Assembly: GCF_025698545.1 (NCBI RefSeq) | Contig: NC_068566.1 | Location: 40,341,192 to 40,405,191 of the forward strand | Direction of reading: 5' to 3' | Origin: Gossypium raimondii | Lineage: Eukaryota; Streptophyta; Magnoliopsida; Malvales; Malvaceae | DNA length: 64,000 nucleotides | Shown: one piece after another, positions 1 to 10,585 of the stretch | Position numbering within the stretch: position 1 is the stretch's first letter | How the letters are laid out: each line of letters opens with the position of its first letter | The notes under the pieces: model-generated | What the model saw: only the letters and a program-made list of their open reading frames with translations | The model's database searches: none | What the model was told of the DNA's origin: nothing | Program-made: the position numbers and the translations under genes

Positions 1-490
1 CATAAATTTCCTTACTCCTTTAAAGATAATTGCTACATCATATTCCAAAAAAAAAGGTCAATGAAATTTCTCATCTGTCTTGCCATATTTTCTGATATAC
101 AACCTATCGGTAAATTGTGGATTTGCACAAAAAAAAATGTGAAAACCAGTGGGACTTGTACTGGATCATTCAATTTTTCAGCCGGTGGAAGATAATCAAA
201 TGCCTATTAGAGAACCAAGGTATACCATCAATAACACTTTTTATATCCAGTTCGTTGTAGAACTGAAAAAGAGTTTTTTTCCTCAATCTCAATAATGGAG
301 ACACCCTCAATTAGGTGCCATAACTCAACCAGGACATTTCTCATCGGCAGAAAGTGAACTGCCCCATTAGTTAAGACTTTCCCACCAAACACATGCAAAA
401 ATTATCTTCATATCCTTCTTTCTCATCTTGTTCTAGTAACAAGTCTTCCTCTTCATCGCCAATACTTAAATTAACTAGATCTTCCCCCAT
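1..490 (-). pseudogene. Broken DUF4283-type retroelement ORF, N-terminal part
   Basis: Reading the minus strand from the ATG at 490 gives MGEDLVNLSIGDEEEDLLL, then an acidic stretch and, after a frame change, a region resembling DUF4283 (VLTNGAVHF, VELWHLIEGVSIIEIEE, then VFTFFFVQIHNLPIG and MARQMRNFIDLFF). This layout is typical of the nucleic-acid-binding first ORF of plant LINE-like elements, very common in cotton in my memory. A frameshift near the VGK segment and several stops make it non-functional. It continues past the left edge of the window, so the 3' part is unseen. Family assignment is by pattern recall only. Confidence 0.6.
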
Positions 491-1413
491 TGATAATTCG
501 GCTCTTTATGAAATAAAAAACCCAAAACTCTTCAGCTCTCAAAAAGATTGAGAGAAAGGCGTACTTGTCGACCTGCAAATTTGTGCAGATGAAAGGAAAA
601 AAAAATAGGAGAAAAAACCCTAAAAATTGCAACGCGAGTAGACTTCGTTCTCAATTTCAACAATTATTTTTTAATTATCATAATTAAATTTAATCATTAA
701 TCTAAAATCGATACATATTTTTCTTCAAAATATATAAATAATATTATATAATCTACTTTTCATAATATATAATATTCATTAATTTAGATTTAGATTTAAT
801 TATATCTGTTTAAGCATGAAATTAATAAATTTTGTTAACGTGAAAAATTAAATCTATTGAATTACTTAAAATAAAGATTAAACAAAATCTGTAAGTATTA
901 ATTTTAAACGGTTAATTTTTAAATAGCATTAAAAGTATTTTAACAAAGAGGCAAAAACTTCATCCAAAAAAAAAAAAAACAAAGGGGCAAAAACCTTGCC
1001 TATCCTTTCGTCTTAGTCCATGTTAAGGACCAATTTGATATTTAAATTATAATTTGAGGAAAATGATGAAATTAGCCCAGAAAAACAAAAGATTCTCTTT
1101 CAACTTTGGAGAAAAAGTCTGAAAGTAACTCGATTCATTTACCATCATTGAATCTTGCTCATCTTTTTTTAAATTGAAATCACATCAACAAAACTCATAA
1201 TCTTATTTTGAAACAAAAAAATATAAAAACCCCATTTAATTGATAGAATATATAGAAATATTAATCACTGATGCCACTCATGGAAACCTTAATTTTCGCT
1301 AGATCTTAGTTTAATTAGTATCAATATGCCACCAATTATAAGATACATTTTTAAATACGTTTAAATGAGTAATATATTTTAATTTAGAGATTTGGGAAGT
1401 TATTGATGGTATA
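491..1413. other. AT-rich intergenic DNA
   Basis: No coding, RNA or clear repeat signal seen. Contains A/T runs and short stretches such as the A-tract near 966-980. It may be partly 5' leader of the degraded element on its left. Confidence 0.5.
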
Positions 1414-1766
1414 TGTAATAAGCCCAATTTACCCGGGCTTGTACAAACCAAAGTCCCAATCCAATAGCCCAAATATTAACCCTAATTACAAGCCCAAAAT
1501 ATTAACAGCCAACAAGCCCAAAACTTAACAAATTTTCAGCCAAATAAAAAATCAAAAACCCTAGTAGCCGTCACAGCAATTTCACCTTTGCACGCCGCTG
1601 TGAATGTCGCCACACGACCCTCCGTGCATGTGCACCTCTTCCACGACTCCCGTACCTGCGAGAAAAGCGGAACCAACACCAGAGTAGAGGCAACAATAAC
1701 AGAAATAATGATTTTCTTTGTATTTTTTCGGGATTTTGATTTGTTTATTTTTTCTTTGTTTTCGGT

Positions 1767-1774
1767 TATAAAAA
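1767..1774 (+). promoter_or_regulatory. TATA box of LTR E1
   Basis: TATAAAAA about 350 bp from the LTR 5' end on the coding strand, matching the U3 position of the TATA boxes in E2 and element A. It implies a very long R/leader (about 2 kb) within the LTR. Confidence 0.5.
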
Positions 1775-3746
1775 CCGATGGGGAATTCAGTGTAAGAGGG
1801 GGGATATCTGCTAGTTTTTTGGAATCCAAAAATATACAGAAGAAATTCTAAGAATACAAAGGTGAAATCGTGGTTCTGTGTTGCTGCTATTTCATTTATT
1901 TCCTGTTTTGTTGTAAAAAAATAATAAAAGAGAACAGAAAAACAGGATCTTGAATGGTCCTTTATTTTTTTTCTTTCTTTCGATTTCTTTTTTCGATTTT
2001 TTCTTTTTCTTTACTGTTTTTTTTAAAAAGGGAGGATCTTACTGCATCTGTCATGGTGTCTCCTCTCCGCCGAATCGAGTTCGGTTATGAAAGGTCAATG
2101 AGCCATGCAAGAAAAGAAAAAGATTTTTTTTAAAAAACCTAGCAGAGAGTCTTGGGTTTATTTTATTTTATTTTTCCTTTAGCTTTTGTTTGCTGCAGGT
2201 TTCAAAAAAATAAAGAAGAAAATTTGGTTTAAATAAAAGGAACAAAACGGCGCCGTTTAGGGTGGCATGACCCGCGCTTCGACCCGACCCGGAGGGGGGG
2301 AATCCGTGCGTTCTGGCCCTGAGTGGGAAAATTGCGCGTCTAGCCCTCCCCATTTTGCGATGTGTTTAATCAAGTTTTTTCCTTTAAATTCGGCCCAAAT
2401 ATTTTGCTCGCGTGACGATTTAATCCATATCAGTGCGCAGTGCTTGAGTGACTTGGGAAAATTTCTTTTTAAGTCCTCCTCTCATGGCGCGTGTATCAAT
2501 TTGGTCCTTCCTAGTGTTTTCTATTTTTAAACTTGGCCTTTTAACTTCGTTTAGCTTTCAGTTTAATCCTTAATGATCCTTTTTAAGGCTTTTTTGTAGT
2601 TTATTTTTTTAGTTTTTGTTATTATTATTATTACTATATCATTATTATATTATATAGTATTATAATTATACTTACATATATACGTATATACATTTATATT
2701 TCCATTATATTTAAATATTTTTTTCATATTTTATAATATATATATATATATATATGCATATATAGATATTGATATACACGTATTTCTTCAAAATTATTGT
2801 AAATATATTTTTTATATATATATGTACATCTATATACACATTTTCCTAATTTCTTCATATACTATTATTATTTTTGTTTTACTAAAGCATGTATACTTAT
2901 ATTTTATTTTGTAAATATATACATATCTGCATATTTTTATTTTTATTTTTACAATTTTCATTACATATATACATACATGATTTTTTAGAAATTTTAATAA
3001 TTTTTATTTTGTTATACATATCTCATTCATTATTTTATTTTTATATGTATACTTATATATACTTGTTTTAATATGTGCATATACATGTTTTCAAAATTTA
3101 TTTATGTATCATACTTATATTTTGAAAATACATATATGCATATAATTTAAAATTAAAATATTGATTTTATGTGATACATTAGCATTTTTCTACACTTTCT
3201 AAAGAAAATGTATTTTGGTTGCGTCAAAGCATTAAAATCATCATATTTTACAAATTTCCAAAATATTTGGCACTCATGATTCTCGAGAAAGATCGTGTCC
3301 TAACTTACTGGATTGCGATTATTTTTTTGATGAATTTAGAAAGCCAAGTATTTGTTTTGCAATAAATTCGCAAATTTTAAATAAAAGCTTATTCTCGGGA
3401 ATTCAAAATGTTGGGTCCTAACTTATTGGTCATGACATTTTCTTCTCGAAATAAGAATTTTCAAAAGCAAAAGGCAATATTCGGGTATTTTGAAGATTTA
3501 AAAACATTGTGCCCTAACTCACTGGGTGTGGTGTTTTATTTCTTTGAAATAAGAATGTCTTATTATTTTAAATCGTTCATGAAATAAAAAGTTTCCTTTT
3601 AAAATCTTTTCAAATTTTCGACACCAAGGCATTAAAAAAAATCAATTTGGTACCAATTTTGGGCGTTACGAGGGTGCTAATCCTTCCTCGTGCGTAACTG
3701 ACTCCCGAGCCTGTTTTCTCAAATTTCGCAGACCAAAATTATTTTA

Positions 3747-3790
3747 AAGGTGGGCCGATCACACCTTAATAAAGGATCGGTGGCGACTCC
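3747..3790 (+). other. LTR pseudoknot and second tRNA-Arg-complementary site (E1)
   Basis: On the coding strand AAGGTG (3747-3752) pairs with CACCTT, while CCGATC in its loop pairs with GATCGG (3775-3780), giving an H-type pseudoknot with AATAAA in the connecting loop. It is followed at once by TGGCGACTCC (3781-3790), identical to the first 10 nt of the primer-binding site of elements A, B and C. The same arrangement with compensatory changes occurs in the other LTRs of the window. Confidence 0.7.
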
Positions 3791-3942
3791 AGTTTTTATT
3801 TTTAAGTCGACACTAAAATTTTTGTTTTCAAAAAAACGGTTTCGACATTATATATATTTATTGTTGAAACCAACTTTTATTTTGGAAAAAAAATATAAAT
3901 TAGTTGTCGACTTTAAAAAAAAGCAAAAATTGGGAGTCGCCA

Positions 3943-3975
3943 CCAATCTTTTATTGAGGTGTGATTGGATCACCT
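3943..3975 (-). other. LTR pseudoknot (element A, 3' LTR)
   Basis: On the coding (minus) strand AGGTG/CACCT forms stem 1 and CCAATC/GATTGG stem 2, with AATAAA in the loop between. Compared with E1 both sides of stem 2 changed together (CCGATC to CCAATC, GATCGG to GATTGG). The 5' LTR copy is at 13301-13333. GGAGTCGCCA (plus strand) adjoins stem 2. Confidence 0.65.
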
Positions 3976-5496
3976 AAACAATAGCTTTGGTCTACGAGTT
4001 TTAGAAAAATGGATTCGGGAGTCGGTTACGTACGAGGAAGGATTAGTACCTTCGTAACGCCCAAAATTGGTACCGAGTTAAGTAATTAGTGTCTTAATGT
4101 CGAAAATTTAAAAATATGATCCTTAATAAAAACTAAAAAACGTTACTTATTAAGACTCTTATCATTTCAGAGAAAGAAAATGTCACACCCAATGCGTTAG
4201 GGCACGACATTCTATTTCCTCAAAAATGATTTAGTCCAAAATACTCTTATAATAAAAATTTAAAAGAATATCAATTTATTTAAGATTTAAGAAATCGCGG
4301 CCCAATACGTTAGGGCACAATTTTTCAAAATCCTAAACTTGGAATATTTCCTTTGTTATCATTTTTAAAAAAAATATTTGTCTCGAGAAATCAATACGTC
4401 ACATCTAATACGTTAGGATACAACATATTAAATTCCCGACAACAAGCTTTTCATCTTATTTTTTGATTAATGAGCAACTCTCGATCGTTAGATTTAACGA
4501 AGAAAATCGAAACCCAATACGTTAGGGCTCAATTTCCTTGAAAATCCTAAATACGAGTATTATCTCAATTTTGAAAATTTTTGAATAAAATGATTTTGAT
4601 GCTTGAATGATATCGAACATAGCCTTTTAAGCGAATAGAATGCGATAAATGATAATATACAATATGGAGCGATAATTAAGTAAATAAAATATACACTAAT
4701 GAATGATAAATAATAAATGAATTGAAAGAAAATACATAAGCCTATTTAAGAGAGAATTTAAAGGTAATAGATAAAATAATATGAAATCAATAATATATAG
4801 AATAAAATAATTTATTACAAATTATATATGTATATATAAAATAGTATTGTATAAAAACATTTTCATATAAATCTTTAAGACATATAAATATGTAAAGTGA
4901 ATTTGAAAATATATTACAAAATAGGGATATCAAAGAATATATACAAATCATGTTGAATTTACCTAAAATATAAAAAAGTGTGATAAATCAAATAATAGCA
5001 ATATATATTGAATTTCAAAATAATGATACATTATAATTTTTTAAAAAGGGTAATATATACATATAATTCAATAAACTTATAGCCATAATACATATAAAAC
5101 GTAAAATAAAATGGAAAATACTAAGCTTAATCATTAAAATAGTATTAGATTAAAAATTAAATATATTTAAAAAAAATAGTGGTGTAAGAAATCAAGCACA
5201 TTGAATTAACAAGGATTTAAATTGAACTCCAAACAAAATTAAAGGGAAAAAAAATGAAGGGCCCAATTAAAAGGCGCGAATAACTCATAGGGCTCGAATG
5301 GGAAAATATCTCCATCCTTTGAAACGCGTCACTTTATTAGGGCTAAAAAATAAATAAAATTTGCAATGGTATCACATTCTCCCTTTTTTAAAATTGTAAA
5401 TAAGTAAAAAAAAAAAACAGTAAGCCACCTTTAAAAGACTGCCAATCGTTCTCCCCTTTTTTTCTGATTTTTTTTCCTGGTGAAGGGAGAGGCCTC

Positions 5497-5504
5497 TATT
5501 TATA
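5497..5504 (-). promoter_or_regulatory. TATA box of element A LTR
   Basis: TATAAATA on the minus strand within CTATAAATAGAGGC, about 325 bp from the LTR 5' end in coding sense. The matching box in the 5' LTR is at 14852-14859, which would drive the element. Strong plant TATA consensus. Confidence 0.65.
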
Positions 5505-5827
5505 GTTGAGCCTCCCCAAATCCAACGATACAGATCAATTACATCAACGGCTAAGATCAAAGGGTATCTACAAATTAAATCTCTAATATTACAAAATCAT
5601 ATATTCCAAGATTGCATATCATATCCAAGATTGCATATATCATATCTAAGATTGCATATCATATCTAAGATTGCATATCCTTGAAGATTATGTTTCCATA
5701 AGCTTGTAGATGGACCTTCAACATTTTTAAGTAATGGGTCATTCCGATCGGGCCAAATGATATAATTTTGTACTGGACTTAGACTTTATTTTATTATTGT
5801 GAGCCTGGGCTAAAATTGAGTATTACA

Positions 5828-5844
5828 GCTGCCCCTCTTTGCTC
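5828..5844 (-). other. Polypurine tract of element A
   Basis: The minus strand reads AGCAAAGAGGGGCAGC directly before the 3' LTR, the normal place for plus-strand priming. The same tract precedes the 3' LTRs of B and C. Confidence 0.75.
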
Positions 5845-5989
5845 GTTGTCGTGTAACAGGAACAGAGCAAAGACTTTAGAAATGGCCAATTTTTGCCCGG
5901 TCACGCTGGATCTTGGTACTTTTCTTCTTCAAACAGCCACATTCCATCCTACTGCATCTTTAGAGGTATAGGAATTAGTGCTTCAATCT

Positions 5990-6600
5990 ACTCCACTGTA
6001 ACTTCAGGGAGATAAGACTTGTATCTTCGATCTACTTCGCCACCAGTATGGGAAGACAAGATCTGCTACCTTTGATCTATTTCATGCCGATACATGAGGA
6101 CAAGATCTGCTTTCTTCGATCTACTTCGTCAATACATGAAGACAAGATCTACTTTCTTCGATCTACTTCGCCATCAGTATGGGAAGACAAGATCTGCTAT
6201 CTTCGATCTACTTCATGCCAATACATGAAGACAAGATCTGCTATCTTTAATCTACTTCACGCCAATACATGAAGACAAGATCTGCTATCTTTGATCTTCT
6301 TCACGCCAATACATGAAGACAAGATCTGCTTTCTTTGATCTACTTCACGCCAGTACATGAAGACAAGATCCGCTATCTTTAACCTACTCCACTATGACCC
6401 AGGGAGGCAAGGTTGGTATCTTCGATCTGCTTCGCTGTTGATGCAGGAAGGCAAGATCTGCTATCTTCAACCTGCTCCACTATGACTCAAGGAGGCAAGG
6501 CCGGTATTTTCGATCTGCTTCGCTGTCGACGCAGGAAGGCAAGATCTGTTATTTTCAAACTGCTCCACTGTAAACCAGGGAGGCAAGGCTTTGTGCTTTC
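5990..6600. repeat. Tandem repeats in the 3' UTR of element A
   Basis: About eight diverged units of roughly 44 bp built on GACAAGATCTGCTATCTTCG and CTACTTC...ATACATGAA, then a longer-period variant (6400-6600) alternating TGCTCCACT and TGCTTCGCTG blocks. Unrelated in sequence to the repeats at the same place in B and C. Tat/Ogre elements are known for variable tandem repeats between pol and the 3' LTR. Confidence 0.75.
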
Positions 6601-7629
6601 ACCGATCTGTTCTCTGAAGAACATGACCTGTATAATGAACCTAAATATGCCTAAGATTAGGATGGCATGATCGAAGTGCATCAAATGCTCCTAACTAGAC
6701 ATGTGTGAATGATGTTTACATGAATGTAGAATGCTATTTTTGAGAATGATCCCTTTTTAACTGAAGTTATCGTTGCTCGAAGTTTATTAAGGCTTTATCA
6801 CTAACGTGCTACAACGCCTTCTTACTCAGCTAATGTCTCCACTTAGTCAGATTTCCCCTACTGTAAACCTCAAGGTTAAATCCACTGGGCGTAAACTTTG
6901 TACCATCATTCTCCCACTACAACCCGAGGGTAGAAATATATGGCTTTTCTTAATCCACTCATATCACAATTCAAGGATACCGAATGTGAAATTCTTTGAT
7001 CCTTTACACCATGCCTAAGGTGTCGTACCAAAGGCTCATGTGCAAATAAAGTCTTTCTTCTCCAAGGAAACCTCTTCCCATTACCTGGTGACCATTGCTT
7101 GCTTGTTTATTTTAGCTTTGTCACCAACTTGACATCCTATCACTTTTCTCAATCAATATTTTTGATAACAGAATCCAAAGAGAAAGTCCTAATTTAGACT
7201 TTTCCTTCTTAAATTTCCAACCTTTAAACTTAGTGCGTTCTAAACAATAGTCATGTTTCAGGTTCCTGTATTATTTAGAAACTTCTAAAGTAATATGCAA
7301 AACTTCCCTTGTGAAAGTTTTATTAGTCCATTAATCATTATTCCAATGCAACATGCTTGCAAAAAGGTCATAACAATGAATAAAAATAAAGTTAGTTCTG
7401 AGCATAGTTCGAAAGGAATAAATTATCAAAAATAGTAAAGAAGGATAACAAAGAAATTGATTGGGAATGTATATCTTGGAAAAGAATGAAGTATTCCAAT
7501 AACAACAAATTCAATAGTATGAAAATTGGGTGCCCTAGATATCGCAGCTTGAACTTCTCTGTACAAACTTTCTGAAGACCCTTCTGAGTTTGACATGTGT
7601 TTGAGAGATCTACAGTACTCTATCGATGC
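6601..7629 (-). other. Element A 3' UTR, no gene seen
   Basis: Non-coding in all frames as far as I can judge. The last five bases (7625-7629, GATGC) are one copy of the target duplication made by the inserted solo LTR. Confidence 0.5.
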
Positions 7630-9128
7630 TGTTGGATCGCCGGCACCCCTACGGCGCAGCGAAAAAAATAAAATCGGCGACCCTAACCATGGATCCATGT
7701 GTGAGGAATGAATCGGAGTGATCAAGGTTATGAAATTACCTAATGTTTATTCAGAGTAGACAGCAACACCTCAACAACGAGTAGTCTGATCTGCTGTCGA
7801 ACCAAGCCGCAATCTATCGTGATCCCGGCCTCACGTAATCCACCCAGTTGACTACGAACGGAAGGAATCCCCAAAACAGTTTTGAGAGTTATTTTTCTTT
7901 GACGGCTGCTAGACTCAAACAAAGAAAAACGAGATTATATATATATCCTTTTGTTTTAGGGTTTTTAGGAATTAAATAAATATAATAATATTTTTATACC
8001 GAAAATTATAATTACATTAATTATAATATAAGTTCGGTAAACCATATATTTATTTGAATTCTTATGCTAACCAAATTCATATCGTCATTATACATACAAC
8101 AACCTTGTACATAATGTGTTAAAAATTTGATTACCGAATTAAATTAATTCTATAATTAATTTAATTCAAGCGACCCCAAAAACAATACCAACTATGGTTT
8201 ATTCCGTTCATTTCAACTATAGGTGTGACCAGAGGTTCCTCAGTAACGTTAGCAAGAACACTAGAATGATTCTAATGCTACAAACAATGAGTGGCATCTA
8301 GCAATGCATCATTGCTACCTAAGTCACAAGAGATCATGATTCGACATAACCTTTTTTTATGATTAACCTTTTATGCAATAATCCTTAAGTCCTTTATATC
8401 TGGATTGGACACAAGTCATGGAATAGTCACACTTGCATTGTCCATTCCATGTTCCTTGATATCTTAAGCAGACTACGATATATAAATAAGTATGACATCT
8501 AATATCAACTTATTTGAGCATGGCCATGCATTTCTAGTCTCACTTAATCAAGTGGCCTAAGATATTACTCCTTTTATGTAGGAGGGACTTATCCTATATC
8601 GACCAACCATATCCCTCTACATAGATTGTGGTATATCCAACATTAACCTTTATAGAACAACTAGTTACGGTGTACGTTTGACTGTATCAAAATATACAAC
8701 TCACGATGTTGGGATTATGATGATCTCAAGTCTGAGGATCATATAAATATTAATCATTATGAGTAATGTCGTGACAATTACATAATAATCCAAGAAACAT
8801 ACTCATAACGAGTCAGTCCAATATGTTGTTCTCTAACACACATATTCATGTAATGATTCTGACATTCCATATCAATGACAACTCTTTATCATCAATCAAC
8901 TACATGTTAGTCTTAATGCATTATCGTTGTCCTATCCAACAATAATACTTGACTAAGGAACTTTTAAGAATAATCATATTATTCTCAGGACATTATTATA
9001 AAACAGTTTATTTATATACACAGAAAAGAAACTGAAATAATAATGGTAACGCCTTATATTAATAAACATGATAAATCAAGTATGTTATTACAACTATCTC
9101 ATGATTGATCTTTGGGCATACTCTAACA
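7630..9128. mobile_element. Copia-like solo LTR inserted in element A
   Basis: Starts TGTTGGATCGCCGGCACC and ends GGGCATACTCTAACA, and is flanked by the exact duplication GATGC (7625-7629 and 9129-9133). The TGTT...AACA ends, about 1.5 kb length and 5-bp duplication fit a Ty1/copia-type LTR. No internal region is present, so it arose by LTR-LTR recombination. Orientation was not decided. Superfamily is from terminal style only. Confidence 0.8.
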
Positions 9129-9237
9129 GATGCCTCAAGATGTTGTCTACCCTTTCCTATTGATTCAGATCACTACATGCCTCAATCTGATCAAGATTTG
9201 AGTTATTTTGATCACCTCATGCCCCATTTTGATCAAT

Positions 9238-9313
9238 ATTTGAGCCGTCCTTTTAGGGTTTTCAACTCAAATCCCCTTTGTTCTCAAGGCGTCCTTTGCG
9301 AATTTTTGCCTTG
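9238..9313 (-). other. Pair of bulged hairpins after pol (element A)
   Basis: Hairpin 1 (9238-9272) has outer stem ATTTGAG/CTCAAAT; hairpin 2 (9285-9313) has CAAGGC/GCCTTG. The interiors resemble the two hairpins at the same place in B and C, while the stems are completely different yet still paired. Confidence 0.6.
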
Positions 9314-9419
9314 GCATCTCCTTTTGCTTTTTCTTTTTTTTTTTGAAATATTTTTTATTGAATCTGAACTCGTAGGATTAGGCGTGTCCTTGTTATCGAC
9401 GCTTTTCCAGATAAGGCCC

Positions 9420-9958
9420 TCCACATAAGGTCTTTCCTAGCTTGGGATGAAGCTCTTTTTGTATCGGACGGATCTTCTTCAATACCAGGTCTCTCTCAAA
9501 GAATTCTCTAGGGCGGACCTTTTTTGTGTATAATTTTATTTTGACACATTTGACCATGATGGATAACTTTGAACATTCCTCTTCAATCAGAATTAATACA
9601 AAAACTCAGAGAAAATCTTGTCTTCAATAGGCAAAACCGCGATGAGCCCAAGAGAAAGGTATTGCCCCGGTAGAGTTTTTTTTTTGCGCCATATTTTTTT
9701 TGGGTGATTAATCGTGAACAAACTGCAAACTTTTGATATTGTGCTGTTGTTCAAATTTAGTACATTGTCAGATATGATCTTTTTGGCGTTCCATTCTAAC
9801 ATATGATTCTTCAAGAATTTGCTGACTGTCGACTTTATAACATTGGCATACGAAGCAGCTTCCGCCCATTTAGTAAAGTAATTGACGATCACAAAGATGA
9901 ACCGATGACCGTCAGACTCTTTTGGCGAGATTGACCAAATGACCTTCATGCCCCACAT
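9420..9958 (-). pseudogene. Integrase remnant of element A
   Basis: The minus strand encodes MWGMKVIWSISPKESDGHR, then FIFVIVNYFTKWAEAASYA and IISDNVLNLNN, the start of a Ty3-type integrase catalytic core (WGMD-like motif, FTKW, SDN). The rest is broken; further 3' (near 9480-9560) a trace of the C-terminal KKVRPREF segment is legible out of frame. The zinc-binding domain, both RNase H domains and the RT that should precede it are absent. In the WGMD motif the Asp is Lys here, so the first catalytic acid is lost as well. Non-functional. Confidence 0.75.
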
Positions 9959-10149
9959 AAGGAGAAGTCATTTATCCCAATGATTTTTGTAGGATAAGAT
10001 CCGTTTCTCGACTTCTTCTACCATCCTTAACAAGTTCAGAAATAGGCTACAATCTATGTCATCTTCAAATTTATGAGATCCTTCTAAACACATATCTCAC
10101 TCAAAAGGAGATTCTAAGTCTGTAGCAGTGTCACTCATGTCATTGAGAT

Positions 10150-10424
10150 CTGGGGACCCACAGTAAGTGCAAAAGAATATATAAAAGAATGTGTGAATTT
10201 ACGAAGAATTATTTGTACAATATAATTATGAATGAAAGAATGATGTGGAAGAAAATCCAAAAGAATGAAAGAATAATTATTCGCAAAGAATGAAAGAATA
10301 TTGGCTAAAAAATAAATGCAAAGATGTATTTTATTAGAATAATGATGTTAAGACATGAGCCTATTTCACAAAGAAATTCCTATAATTTTTAGGCTAAAAA
10401 CAATAAGAATGTTCTGAACATTAC
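10150..10424 (-). other. Relic of the pre-RT intron in element A
   Basis: Following the end of the G-patch-type ORF, the minus strand reads AGA|GTAATG at 10424, the same donor context as in B (46094) and C (61427). About 265-275 nt later it enters a segment matching the start of the RT exon (near 10150-10158). The acceptor is less clear than in B and C because the AG has changed. The exon after it is truncated. Upstream (10425-10585) lies the tail of the G-patch ORF with its NNW motif. Confidence 0.5.
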
Positions 10425-10585
10425 TCTAAATAAGCTCTAAAAACTACAGAGATTTCTTCCGCAATCCAATTATTTTGAACACTCCCAAATTTATGAGGGC
10501 AGACATCTAACAATGTCCCTTTTCAATTGTGTCATTGATGTGAACGCTTCCCAACACTTTTTCATTCATTGCATTCTCCCCATTA

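Larger units (their letters stand above)
1414..3847 (+). mobile_element. Solo LTR of a Tat-type gypsy element (E1)
   Basis: Begins TGTAATAAGCCCAATTTACC and ends GGTTTCGACA. It is the reverse-oriented relative of the LTR at 23520-25919 and a distant relative of the LTRs of element A. No internal region or partner LTR adjoins it, so it is read as a solo LTR. The 5-bp flanks are GTATA and TTATA, one mismatch, consistent with a decayed target duplication. It holds a coding-strand TATA box (1767-1774), a perfect palindrome AAACGGCGCCGTTT (2245-2258), AT-rich microsatellite-like DNA (2640-3140), repeated segments with a CCTAACT core (about 3297-3520), and near its 3' end the pseudoknot described separately. 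It is flanked on the right after 14 bp by element A. Confidence 0.85.
3862..5827 (-). repeat. 3' LTR of element A
   Basis: Plus-strand boundaries TGTTGAAACC and GTATTACA. The other LTR starts TGTCGAAACC, one of few differences seen. Contains four diverged subrepeats with the core CCCAATACGTTAGGG spaced about 105-115 bp (near 4186, 4299, 4406 and 4510), an AT-rich centre, and a TATA box on the minus strand. Confidence 0.9.

Noticed and set aside
1536-1851. Opposed short frames in LTR E1, one with a hydrophobic stretch
   Set aside because: Not preserved in the related LTR E2; chance frames in LTR leader DNA.
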